Assembly (NCBI GenBank): GCA_029582265.1 | Contig: CM055834.1 | Span: 558,001 to 622,000, forward strand | Source of the DNA: Zoroaster sp. YZ-2022 | Taxonomy: Eukaryota; Echinodermata; Asteroidea; Forcipulatida; Zoroasteridae | Length of the DNA stretch: 64,000 bases | Reading direction: 5' to 3' | Shown here: piece by piece, positions 53,521 through 64,000 of the stretch | Position numbering within the stretch: the first letter of the stretch is position 1 | Layout of the letters: the number at the start of each line of letters is the position of its first letter | Translations under genes and position numbers: made by a program | The notes under the pieces: model-generated | Told to the model about the DNA's origin: nothing | The model's database searches: none | What the model saw: the letters and a program-made list of their open reading frames with translations, nothing else

Positions 53521-54429
53521 CCTAGGCTAGGAATCTGCCTGAATCCTCCAAAATCCTCCAGTGCACTTTTGGAAACATGCCCTTATCTTCAAATTGCACT
53601 GTGCATTTTCGTTGATCTTTCATATTCAGCCTGTACTTCTTGCCAGGTACATGTAGTAATTTTGCCCCATTTGAAGAGGTGAAAGTACATGTACCAGTTT
53701 CCAAAAGTGCTGAATTTTTCCAAAAAGGTGCCCCTTGGAGGATTTTGGAGGATATGAGGTGGTTAGGGTTAAAATGTGAAGTACTGATGTTTTTGTTTTT
53801 TTTACCGCATGCCCTATTTTCTTAAACCACTAATCAGAAATTGAAGACCATCATCAGCTAGGGACAACACTGAGTTGACATTAATATGAGTTGGCAAAGA
53901 CATGAATTTGTTGGGTATGAGTTTGCATTTAATTGCAAGGGTATGAGGTGACTCAAAGCAGTATACATTAACCAGTGATGCTAATGGAGGTCAGTGTCAA
54001 CTATACTCTCCCGATTGAGAGATAGTGTTATCTTGATTGAAACCCTCTTCTCCCAATGCGGATACCAATAGGCCCCAGTCGGGGCCTTAGGTCACAATGT
54101 CATGTTTGCATCTGCGACAATTGTAAACAGCAGGAAGTGAAACACGATTGGACCAAACGCTTCAAAGGAGGTTAGGGTTAAGTTACAATTTTAAAAGTAC
54201 ACACACAACAATGCCACTTTCAGGAAAGTTGCACCGTAATGCACCTTCTGTGAGTACCCATAAACCAACAATCTTACTCAAACTCAAAGAGTCAAATATA
54301 TATTTTGACAGCAACTATCGCAATGACAAACATACATTGTACATTGTCCTACTACTACAAGGTTCAAAATCAGTCAAAATGTTGATATGCATGTCAAGGT
54401 ACATATATGTATTTATGTGCACTTAAAAA
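53521..54429. other. Non-coding region
   Basis: It contains an imperfect inverted pair of AATCCTCCAAAATCCTCCAG-like and GGAGGATTTTGGAGGAT words (53543 and 53736). Otherwise nothing is recognised. Confidence 0.45.
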
Positions 54430-54629
54430 GTCGAACACTGTCAAACCTTATGTTTAATAAGTACATTTACAGGTCAAAATGAGTCGACCGTTTTTGACCG
54501 GTAAAAGCATTGTCTGGCATTGTTCAGTAAAAACCAGTCAAAAATGCCCCCGTGTGCATATTTTGGGTCAACAGTCAAAAACGGGCAGCTGACTGGTGCA
54601 GCTACTTACATGTATAATAGGAGGGTTAA
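54430..54629. mobile_element. MITE-3 copy
   Basis: The same family as 10822-11030, ending ATAATAGGAGGGTTAA at 54629. Confidence 0.7.
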
Positions 54630-54654
54630 GACTTAAGGCCCCAAAAAACATCTA

Positions 54655-54960
54655 GAGCTGGTTTCTGGTCTCCGCGGGTGTCGCCTCAGACGCACGCTTC
54701 AGCATTTTTTAGTTTTTTTTTTATAGTTTTTTTTTGGTATGAAACGATGTCCAATTGCAGGGCTCCAAAATTGCTGGATCGATTGGAATTCTGCCGCGCT
54801 GTGTTTTCAATGGCTTTTTCACATGTATCACTATCAACATTTGCCTGATTTGTGTGGCCTCTCTTAGACACCATACATTGTGTGGCCTCTCTTAGACACC
54901 ATACATTGTGTGTGGGAAATTTGGTCTGGTTCCAATAATCGCGTATACATGTATCACGTA
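54655..54960. repeat. Dispersed repeat R3 copy
   Basis: It starts GGTTTCTGGTCTCCGCGG. It has an internal direct duplication of GTGTGGCCTCTCTTAGACAC (54861 and 54880 regions). Confidence 0.65.
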
Positions 54961-54984
54961 TTGATATATGTACATGTAGGTATG

Positions 54985-55085
54985 ACGCATTGTATATTCC
55001 ATAGGCGGAATTTGAACCCACACATTCCTGCTCACTAATGCAGACATCTTAACCTCTTAACTGCCACACTTGCCCGATGATGATT
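54985..55085 (-). mobile_element. SINE-D relative, tRNA-like
   Basis: On minus, a head with GTTAAGAGGTTAAGATGTC and a box-B-like GGGTTCAAATTCC. Acceptor pairing is poor. Confidence 0.5.
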
Positions 55086-55149
55086 AGGCCCGGTAGAATT
55101 CTAAACAATTTAATTGATTAACTTTTCTTGGTAATGATGTCAGTAAGGC

Positions 55150-55370
55150 CAAATAAAAAGTATCCGGTTTCTGGTCATCGGTCGGCTTCAAAATCTGTGT
55201 GGTGATGCGCTTTTTTTTTTCGGCCATCTTTTTTTTTTGGCCAACAGGGAAATACGTGATACATTATATATGCAGGGACCAAATTTCCCGTACACAAAGT
55301 ATGGCTAAGAGAGGCTTCATAAATCGGGCAAACGTTCAACAATGGTAATTAATTGATTTGGTAATATTGG
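55150..55370. repeat. Dispersed repeat R3 copy, inverted relative to part of 2098-2300
   Basis: It starts TATCCGGTTTCTGGTCATCG and includes GGCCAACAGGGAAATACGTG and CCGTACACAAAGTATGGC. Confidence 0.6.
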
Positions 55371-55493
55371 CAAACCTTGCTTACATGTATTTCTAGGGAA
55401 GATTGATACCATCATCAGCTTTAAATCAACAATTATTTGAAGAACCAGTTCTATCATCGGCAACAATTATTTGAAGAACCTGCTCTATTATCT

Positions 55494-56129
55494 TTAACCA
55501 GTTCACGTCGGGAATATTTTTTTTTCCCGGTCCCACGTGTGGGTTTATTTTCAGTGAAAAATCAGAAAAAATTTCTAGCCATTAATAATTTTTTTTGTCA
55601 ATGAAACTAAGTCCGGACACCCAAATAAACACCTTTACTCATTGACATTTTGAGAATTAAATGGCTAGTTTTTTAATTACGGTTGTATTTGTTCAGCACA
55701 ATTAGACCGTTGGCAAGCTCCGATGCAACGGCCTATTAGCGACCAGCGCCCGGTCGAACAGACGGCATACCTGGAGAGAGAGGAAAGGCCTTGTAAACAA
55801 TGGATATAAATCCGTCTTTACAAATTCTTGGCTGGTACGTCAAAGGAACAGGTCTTGGATAAAGGGATTAGGCAAAAATCAACAAAAAGAGTGAACTCGT
55901 TCATTGTTTGCAGTGCCTTTTGTCCGGGGCCACCGAACCGTGACCCCATGGACTTCGAGAAATGATTGCGTGTATACAAGTCAGGCGCCACAACGGCACG
56001 CCACGTGTGGCGTGTTGACAAGTCTCCCGGTAACACACACAAAAATTGGAATGCGTGTTTAGACGCTCTCCGATCCGCCGTTCAAAAAAAAAATGCGTGT
56101 ATACACGGCATCCGACGCGAACTGGTTAA
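55494..56129. mobile_element. TTAA MITE-4 long copy, inverted
   Basis: It is 636 bp, the reverse complement of 49985-50617 with a few per cent difference. TTAA is preserved on both sides. Confidence 0.85.
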
Positions 56130-56229
56130 ATTGAAAATAAAGTTTGCATAATTTGCATCTGATATTTTTGTGTGTTCTTTTAAAAGTATTTGGTCACGGG
56201 GGTCCTTAGAGATAAAGATTATTTTTCTG

Positions 56230-56268
56230 TGTGAATCTTTTAGGCCTGTTTCTGGTCATAGGTCGGCT

Positions 56269-56301
<33 letters not shown>

Positions 56302-56480
56302 GTAATCTTTTTTTTTCTTCCAACCAGTGAAATACATGAGACATGTATACGCAGTTATTGGAACCAGACCAAATTTCCCATACACAAAGTTACCCCGATG
56401 TGAAAAAGTCGTTTAAAGCACAACCTGGCAGAATTCCAATCGATCCTGAGGTGACGCGCACGGAGACCAGACACTAGACA
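56230..56480. repeat. Dispersed repeat R3 copy with poly-T insertion
   Basis: TTTCTGGTCATAGGTCGGCT is followed by about 25 T, then AATTCCAATCGATCC and GGAGACCAGACAC at the far end. Confidence 0.6.
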
Positions 56481-56773
56481 CTTTTTGTTTTGGGCCTTAT
56501 TTTAAATTTGTTTTAATTTTTTGCCAATTCCACGCAAAGGTTCCACCAGTGACAAAATTAAAAAAAAAAAAATTTCAACTAAATTTATTTTTTCTGAGAA
56601 GTACATAAGTCAAGCTTTCAAGAACAATTTTTTTTTTTACCTGTGCCATGTTAGAATATTTGTTTTAAGCAGTGTTACAAAGAGTTAGATGTGATGTTAA
56701 ATGTGTGCAATAAATTCTCTTGAAGTGTTGCACCAGACTGCATCAAATGACAACATTCAGTGTTTATCATCTA

Positions 56774-57135
56774 TAATAATAATAATAATAATAATGTATA
56801 GATTTATATAGCGCACGTATCCACCAACTAAGTGGCGCTCAAGGCGCATTATATTATTATCCCTGCTCATAAGGCTCATAAGGCTCATAAATCATTCCTG
56901 AAACCATCTCAGCTCCCTGGGGAGTATACAGCTCAATTGCTGCCATTTCTAGCGCATATAGAGCAAACCATCTCTGCCTTCACAGGTACCCATTTAACCC
57001 CTGGGTGGAGAGAAGCAATTATGGTTAAGTGTCTTGCTCAAGGACACAGGTGTCACGGCCGGGGCTCGAACCCACACTCTGCTGCTGGCAACACCAGAAC
57101 TTGAGTTCAGTGCGCTAGACCGCACGACAATCCAC
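56774..57135 (-). mobile_element. SINE-A copy 5
   Basis: A reverse-strand full copy, nearly identical to copy 1 including the GTGCGGTCTAGCGCACTGAA head variant. The two share a recent ancestor. Confidence 0.88.
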
Positions 57136-57149
57136 TTTACGTGCATTAT

Positions 57150-57318
57150 ACAACACACGGGACCTACGGCTTTACGTCCCATCCGAAGGACGAAGCAATT
57201 ATGGTTAAGTACCTTGCTCAAGGACACAAGTGTCACGACCGGGGCTCGAACCCACACCCTGCTGCTGGCAACACCAGAACTTGAGTTAGGTGCGCTAGAC
57301 TGCTCGGCCACGGCATCT
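57150..57318 (-). mobile_element. SINE-A-related head, adjacent partial copy
   Basis: The tRNA-like head and first body block repeat right after copy 5, followed by ACGGGACCTACGGCTTTACG instead of the usual body. A related fragment is at 51995-52150. This is a second subfamily sharing the head. Confidence 0.75.
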
Positions 57319-57404
57319 GCACTCTATATCAGGACACAATCTGGTGTCAGTTGAAATTTAATTTTTGGCCCTTTGGTCATCATTAGAAAGACCCTAGCAA
57401 ATGA

Positions 57405-58563
57405 CCCGTCTGTCACGGAAAAAGATGAAAACGTTTAATATTTCCAAAGTCCAACATATTTTGGTAACAAAAGTTTCTGTCTATCTTCTAGACAGACTAA
57501 CTCGGAGCATATAATATTTAATATCCTTGATTTATGGTGAAGCCAATATTTCAGCACAAATTTTGTCCCGTCTGTCACAGAAATGTCCCGTCTGTCACAG
57601 GAAAACATCTTAACTTATGATCCCTTTAATACTTGATTTTCACATCAAATCTAATTCTAGATCAACATTTATTAAAAACACTAATGGGCCCTGGCCAAAA
57701 ACAACATTTGTTTACTATATTTTCTATTAAAATCCCTCCAGTGGACATGGTCGGGCAGTAAGTCAAGTTTTTCCATCAACTTTCTGCACACGTGCAGTAG
57801 ATTTGCATACATTTGTCTGATTTGCATACATCTTCAATTGTGTTATAGAGTAATATGAGGGTAAGAAATACCATGGGTTGATCATAGAAAAGAAAAATGT
57901 TAGCAGATGAGATGCTTTGAGGTGTCAGCAGGAGTTCAATTTTACAGATTTTAGCCTGATTGGGATGCAGTATGGTTGGGCAAAACAGGCATAATTGAGG
58001 TCGTCACGGCAGTACCCATTTTAATGAATTCTATAGGAATCTCAACAAACTTCAATCCTTATTCAAGAGATGAAGCAGACATGTTCAAAATACATGTACT
58101 CTGAACTAATTATGATAAACTTGGCCAGAATTAGTTGGCAATCATCACATGCTGTGACAAGTTTGAGATAGCCGTCTGTCACAATTTATTGTCCAGTCTG
58201 TCACAATACTTAAAAAGCTGTCCCCTGAAATCTTTGGGTTGTTGACATTTTATCATATGTTAATGTTTTAACACAACTGTCTCTTATGTACATGTATGTA
58301 AACTAAAACAAAAATAATTATTCACATGAAAATGGATAGCTTTTTGTAGATATCCAAGTTGCATGAAAATTGGATGTAAAAAAAAACTAATTAAGCTCCT
58401 GTGTAATTAGTAAATAATTATGTTTCAAAGTTTTCATTTAATTTTGAACTATGAGTATTATACTTGAACATGAGATGTTTCATTTAGGTTTATCTCCTGC
58501 AAGTTTTCAGTAGATAAACTTCAGAGTTGAAAAAAAAGAAGCTACGTTTTGTCCCGCTGTCAC
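57405..58563 (+). repeat. Dispersed same-strand GTCTGTCAC motifs
   Basis: CCCGTCTGTCAC occurs at 57405, 57567 and 57587, with variants at 58172 (CCGTCTGTCACA), 58193 (CCAGTCTGTCACAA) and 58553 (CCCGCTGTCAC), all on the plus strand. The sequence between is AT-rich and non-coding. Confidence 0.7.
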
Positions 58564-58829
58564 GCTGGAATTGGCCTTTTATTGTTTTTATTTATTTATT
58601 TTAGTGGTGGGGGATTTAAATCTGTACATTTTCTCTTTTCATAGTACATGAAGCATGCAAGTAAATTACTAATATGCATGACACAGCATGATAAATTCAT
58701 TGCTGGTCAAAAATGGCACATCAAGGCCTCTGTCAATTTGTGAACTATCTCATTATAAAGTGATTGATGTGACCCTTTTACAAGCCAAAAATTCATGTAC
58801 GCAAAAATGTATATCTTTTACATACTACA

Positions 58830-59193
58830 TAATAATAATAATAATAATAATGTGTGGATTTATATAGCGCACGTATCCACCAACTAAGTGGTGCTCAAGG
58901 CGCATTATATTATTATCCCTGCTCATAAGGCTCATAAGGCTCATAAATCATTCCTGAAACCATCTCAGCTCCCTGGGGAGTGTACAGCTCAATTGCAGCC
59001 ATTTCTAGCGCATATAGAGCAAACCAACTCTGCCTTCACAGGTACCCATTTAACCCCTGGGTGGAGAGAAGCAATTATGATTAAGTGTCTTGCTCAAGGA
59101 CACAAGTGTCACGGCCGTGATTCGAACCCACATTATGTTGCTAACACCAGAACTTGAATCCGGTAAGCTAGACCGCTCGGCCACGACACCCCA
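58830..59193 (-). mobile_element. SINE-A copy 6
   Basis: A reverse-strand full copy from (AAT)n at 58830 to the tRNA-like head CGGTAAGCTAGACCGCTCGG (as read on plus). Confidence 0.88.
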
Positions 59194-59590
59194 TGTCATT
59201 TCATATTTGACTTCTGTGAATTTAAGACATCAGCACGAATTTACATTTGTGTAATTTATGCTGAATTGCATACATTATTACCTAAGTTGAACATCGGGTT
59301 TTCTGCCAAACTTTCCTGAAATAATGATATAATTACTTTTTATTTCTTTAACCCTACGGTAACTCCCGCCAAAATCCAACACCAGCATGCACAAACACTG
59401 CCACCCAAATGTTGGACTTCAGCTGGAATTGGGACACCCGGCCCCATGTAAAGTATCCCTGTCTGGGCTATACAGTACCGAGTCCATCAAAATTCCAACA
59501 AACCCTGCTTGTTGGAGTTTGAATGGTTTGGGGGTGGTTAGGGTTAAATTGTATGCAGATTGCAGAACTGGTTTTAGCACCAATTTGGAT

Positions 59591-59895
59591 TTAACCCTAC
59601 AATCAGTGCAATTTTTGAAACAACCCATTCAGGCCACTCCAAGCCATTAGCTGTTGCCAGTGGCCTCCTATGGTTACCCTTCTGTGCACTGTCACACCAC
59701 TGAGATTGCAGGGTAAGGTGGTCTCCCATTGATACATTGTAGGCCATACTAACATTTACAGTGGCCTTGGGTGGCACACAGTTGATTTTGTAAGATTACT
59801 TGGAAAGGACAGCAGGCTTGTACATGTATGTATTGAAGGTTGCTCAAGAACACAATTTTGTGGATCGGAGTGGCCTCCATGTGTAAGAGGGTTAA
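59591..59895. mobile_element. TTAA MITE-1 copy 3
   Basis: From TTAACCCTACAATCAG to AAGAGGGTTAA; TTAA is preserved on both sides. Confidence 0.8.
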
Positions 59896-60414
59896 ATCAA
59901 ATAAACGACTTATTTCTGAGTTTGCTCATGAAGAAAACGTCACTGAAAATGTGCAACTAATTATCAGATCATCGGTGGACTAGAAAATGTTGTTAAACAT
60001 ACTAAAATAGCCTTTATTAAACAGTCGTAATTTACTGAAACAATATCAAGATAGTAATCTGTAGCAGCTGTAAAACTGCTTCTAAGTTCTATGGCCTGGG
60101 TATGATTTAACATTCAGATTATTTACAGAAAACACGAATTGCTGTTTTGTTATCGTGTTCTATTTATTTTGTTAATTAACATTTCCCCAAAATACACGCT
60201 TGAGCTGCTGTTGAAAATTTGATTTGATAAAAAATGTTTTAGGGGAAAAAAAACCCTGAAATCATAAAAAAAAAAATAGCCACCCAACCGTCCTTACTCA
60301 TTAGCATATAAGCTGCATCTGGTTTTTGTGTCTTACGTGCATGTAATTGTTATGCGCGTCACCACCACCTTCCATCCTCCATCACTCAGCGCTTTCTCAT
60401 TATTGCTGCTGAAG

Positions 60415-60585
60415 ATGGGATCCCCGGCTATGTACGGTCATGCTCTGGTAATCTCTAATTACGAGTCCGGAAGACGGAACGCCGGCGCTCGTCCGACCCC
60501 ACCACCAGAGCGATCAAGGATGAGAGGCAAGATGCAGTCCATTGGTGCAGCACGTAAGAAGCAAAGAAACAGTTCTGATGTTTAA
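60415..60585 (+). CDS. Candidate terminal exon of an unidentified gene
   Basis: The C-terminal part of a plus-strand frame, AMYGHALVISNYESGRRNAG then PTPPPERSRMRGKMQS and a final KQRNSSDV, has a protein-like, unrepetitive composition in an otherwise repeat-filled area. A possible acceptor is TGCTGAAG before 60415. I do not recognise the protein and see no partner exons. Confidence 0.25.
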   Translation: MGSPAMYGHALVISNYESGRRNAGARPTPPPERSRMRGKMQSIGAARKKQRNSSDV

Positions 60586-61413
60586 GCCTCCGTGTATTTA
60601 CTTTTTTTCTTTTTATTTCAGGTTTTTTTCTCTCAAATTGACATATTTATATCCATTTTAAAATACAATGAAAGAAAAAGTACATGTACAATTGATTTTA
60701 AACATACATGTAATAAAGAGGATTATGCATGGTAAAGTGACACGGAGGCGTATAGACCTTAATCACTGTGCAGCCATCTTGTCTTTCTTCAATACTAATC
60801 CACATGACCAAACCGAGGCTGGAAGGAAAAATAGTCTGGTCCCTTGTATGCATTGGCAGTAAGTGTTATAATCGTACTTGTGTATACAGGGAACCTGGTA
60901 AAGATGGCCGCGGCGTGATAAAAATCTATACCTATTAAGCTTGAGTTAGGAAAGCCGTAGCATGGAAAAAGACAAACAGATGGACAGATAAAAGAGAGGA
61001 TGAATAATGAGTCGTAAGGACTACATGTAGTTCAGGTACATGTTGGTTAAAAAAAAAACATTTTGTGTATCAATCATCTATCGTGACATCTAGACAAAAC
61101 TGTATGCAAGTAGGCAAAATAAGGTACATACAATGATTTACAAAGACAGAGATAAACTGGAAAAACTTCAAAATAAGTAAATGGCGACAATGTGAGACAT
61201 TCTCTCACTGTGCTCAATTAAAGATCTGACGAGTTGGCAGGCTTGGAATTTCATTCTTGTAGGGGCAAGGCCACTTTCCCCCAAGTAAAGGGCACTTCCA
61301 TTAGAATATCAGAATGTGTATGGGAACAATTTTAAGGGGGGCCAAGACCGGGGCAATGGTGGCTTATGGCCTTCCATGAAATTCCAGGCATGGTTGGTGT
61401 AGCACTGGAGTAA

Positions 61414-61650
61414 TTAACCCCCCTACTGTATAGCTGAATGTTTGTGGCAAGTAGCGATAGTGGTTAAAACCAGTCAACTGCCTGGTTTGACTGTTGACCG
61501 AAATGTGCACACAGGGGCATTTTTGACTGGTTTTTACTGTCATTTTGACCACCATCAACAATACAAGACGATGCTTTTACCAGTCAAAAACAGTCAACTC
61601 ATTTTGACTGGTAAATGTACTTACTACATGTGAGGTTTGACAGTATTTGA
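61414..61650. mobile_element. MITE-3 copy
   Basis: It begins TTAACCCCCCTACTG and contains the GTGCACACAGGGGCATTTTT block. Confidence 0.7.
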
Positions 61651-61733
61651 CTTTTAAGTGAACTAGATGCCTTGGCAAGTATACATTGTATCAACATGTT
61701 GACTGATTTTTTACCCTTGCGGTCACAGAAGGG

Positions 61734-62050
61734 TTAACCCTCCTACAAACAGTGCAATTTTTGAAATGACCCATTCAGGCAACTCGAAGCCATTAGCTGT
61801 TGCCAGTGGCCTCCTATGGTTACCCTTCTGTGCACTGTCACACCACTGAGATTGCAGGGTAAGGTGGTCTCCTATCGATGCGTTGCAGGCCATACTAATA
61901 TGTTCAAACATTTACAGTGGCCTTGGGTGGCACACAGTTGATTTTGTAAGATTACTTGGAAAGGACAGCAGGCTTGTACATGTATGTACTGAAGGTTGCT
62001 AAAGAACAGAATTTTGTGGGTCAGAGTGGCCTCCATGTGTAGGTGGTTTA
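61734..62050. mobile_element. TTAA MITE-1 copy 4
   Basis: From TTAACCCTCCTACAAACAG to CATGTGTAGGTGGTTTA; the right end is slightly eroded. Confidence 0.8.
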
Positions 62051-62761
62051 TTTTGTTTTACCTGCACTGTACAGCATACGTACATGGTTGTCTAGTGTTT
62101 CCATGAAGATGTACATTCAAACTATTAACTAGAGCGTCTTTAATTTGACATTATCTCCTGAGTGATAGGTACATGTAGGTTTGTCATGTTATCCAGAGAT
62201 TAATGTATTTCTATTTGATGGCACTCCAGCTTGCGATGATATAGTAGTCACGTAAGCCCCAGATGACAAATAAGTTATTACACTTACGTTCGAGGTTCAT
62301 TTTGCGTTTCATCCACGTTCCCACCCCCCCCCCATACAGTACATTATGACTCATGAGCATCGAAAACAAATACTTTCCATTGAAAAATTAATGAAGGGAA
62401 GGTACATACATGTACATACATCATTGGTAATGTTGGCCAAACCGCTTTTACAAATATGCTTACTCTTTTTTGAATAATCAGCCCATTTAAGTTTCAACTT
62501 ACGTTGTGTTGTCACATAAAAAATAGTAAGTGATCCATTCAGATACATGTGTGTTGCATTCATAAAAAGTGTATTTAAAAAGGGCCTACGTATGACATAC
62601 AATTTTAAATAGATACATATTTTACCAAATATCAATTCTTCTCTGGGCAGTTTAAACAAAACTAGAAATCAAATTGTTGATATAAAGTGAAGATTGAAGG
62701 AACTGGTTTAATTGTTGACAATTTCCATTATTATCCAATTTCCATTATTTCCATTATTATA

Positions 62762-63107
62762 GTGGAGTGTCGTGGCTAAGCGGTCTAGTTTACCGGACTC
62801 AAGTTCTGGTGTTAGCAGCAGAATGTGGGTTCGAATCCCGGCCGTGACACTTGTGTCCTTGAGCAAGACACATAACCATAATTGCTTCTCTCCACCCAGG
62901 GGTTAAATGGGTACCTGTGAGGGCAGAGTTGGTTGATTAGCCCTATGCGCTGTAATGGCAGCAATTGAGCTGTATACTCCCCAGGGAGCTGAGATGGTTT
63001 CAGGAATGATTTATGAGCCTTATGAGCAGGGGTAATGATATAATGCGCCTTGAGCACCACTTAGTTGGTGGATACGTGCGCTATATAAGTCCACACATTA
63101 TTATTAG
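62762..63107 (+). mobile_element. SINE-A copy 7
   Basis: A plus-strand full copy, with head GTGTCGTGGCTAAGCGGTCT, box B GGGTTCGAATCCC and tail GTGCGCTATATAAGTCC plus ATT. Confidence 0.88.
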
Positions 63108-63156
63108 CTGTTCCCCGACAGGTCGGAACAGCTATTGTTTCTGTCAAGATTTATTT

Positions 63157-63158
63157 TA

Positions 63159-63206
<48 letters not shown>
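63157..63206. repeat. (ATT)n microsatellite
   Basis: About 16 units of ATT/TTA. A hairpin AGCTGTTCC/GGAACAGCT (63106-63133) stands just before it. Confidence 0.95.
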
Positions 63207-63207
<1 letters not shown>

Positions 63208-63300
63208 TTTCTTTCTCGCAAAACCCCATTGCTTTAACACGTGCACTTTCTTGGCGGCAAATGGCCTTCTTAGCATTATCAGAAATAGTCAAGTCATGTA

Positions 63301-63394
63301 CCATATCCCTAACTCCCTAGAGAACAAAAGCAATTGGAGGATTTTGAAGGATTTTTATTGTTTAGTAACAATACTTAGGGAGTTAGGGATATGG
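63301..63394. repeat. 19-bp perfect inverted repeat
   Basis: CCATATCCCTAACTCCCTA (63301-63319) is exactly complementary to 63376-63394, with a 56-nt loop. Function unknown. Confidence 0.85.
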
Positions 63395-64000
63395 AAGCTT
63401 ATGCCTTGACTTAGTTTCTAAATGTCATTAGTTAACATTCTTAATTAATTAGCTTAGTTATAGTCACGTGAATATTTAATTAGGCAATCTTTTAAGAACC
63501 ATAGCTCAAGAAGTATACACCCGATCATCAAACTTTTTTCAGTTATACATTTGTGGGGTACTGTAGATGTGGCTTTTGGCCCAGAATGTCGCGTGACGCC
63601 ATCATGACATCATTTATAGCGCGTTTTGTATCTGTGTACAAAAACAGGCACTGTGTGACCGAGTCGCTTCATTAATCGCGAGTGAATCTCAATATGTCTT
63701 TGTACATAGTACACGCACAAATATCACGGTGGGCTAAAGCGAGTCTAATTAAAAAACGATGTCTGAACGTTAGTTTTCGTTATTGGATTTTTCCTCTCGG
63801 TAACCTACGTACCAGCGGTTTGGCCCGGTGACTGCGCGGTGCCGGTGATGTACAAGTTGTCCGCACATTGTACATGTGAGACTTGTGTCGTAACGTTACG
63901 TTAGGATTATTCGACTTTTGAGTCCCCAGCGCATTTCAAACCCCACTTGCATGTTGGGACGTTTGAGTCCTTCACTATACGTGTAAGCAGTGGTTTGGAA

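Larger units (their letters stand above)
62051..64000. other. Right flank
   Basis: Apart from SINE-A copy 7, the ATT microsatellite and the 19-bp inverted repeat, no gene is recognised. The last 250 bp are richer in CpG but have no ORF that I can support. Confidence 0.45.

Noticed and set aside
56832..57104. 90-aa frame that recurs at 3323, 25773, 28254, 43237, 58888 and 62812
   Set aside because: It is the reading of SINE-A; identical peptides at all copies come from the repeat, not from a gene family.

Overview
This is eukaryotic genomic DNA, AT-rich and packed with transposable elements. It looks like a marine invertebrate genome. An echinoderm or another invertebrate deuterostome is my best guess, from the Polinton remnant, the tRNA-headed SINE with an (ATT)n tail, and the multicopy TGCDT-motif gene family. 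No sequence search was possible, so the taxonomy is an inference. Most open frames here are chance frames inside repeats; only a handful are real coding sequence.

The one confident host gene lies on the minus strand from 37309 down to about 5989. It encodes a GABA-B-type (family C) G-protein-coupled receptor. I can place 15 coding exons whose splice sites and phases all agree. They give 2241 nt, or 747 in-frame codons: a signal peptide or anchor, a bilobed periplasmic-binding-like ligand domain, and seven membrane helices. The C-terminal cytoplasmic tail is not resolved. It either ends with a short read-through tail at 5914 or continues in exons I cannot recognise.

Intron 1 of this gene (17165-37060) is a transposon trap. 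From low to high coordinates it holds: a possible LTR-like promoter block; a DNA transposon (about 19211-23845) with roughly 230-bp inverted ends and a broken TGCDT-family gene, itself split by a hAT element (19529-21232) with a perfect 8-bp target duplication; the 3' end of a LINE; several SINEs and TTAA-type MITEs; and a 7.74-kb Polinton/Maverick remnant (28949-36688). The Polinton has 392/410-bp inverted repeats and a perfect 6-bp target duplication. It keeps a zinc-finger gene, the C-terminal end of a penton-like capsid gene and an intact-looking adenain-type protease, but shows no recognisable polymerase, integrase or ATPase.

The smaller introns carry a hAT MITE with an 8-bp duplication (13585-13980), a hairpin MITE (12644-12849) and two copies of a roughly 600-bp repeat. 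The flanks (1-5900 and 37.3-64 kb) contain no confident host gene. They hold at least seven copies of one tRNA-derived SINE family, other tRNA-headed repeats, several TTAA-flanked MITE families, a foldback element with 330-bp arms (46190-47598), a LINE reverse-transcriptase C-terminus (51457-51810), a decayed Penelope-like fragment, minisatellites and microsatellites.
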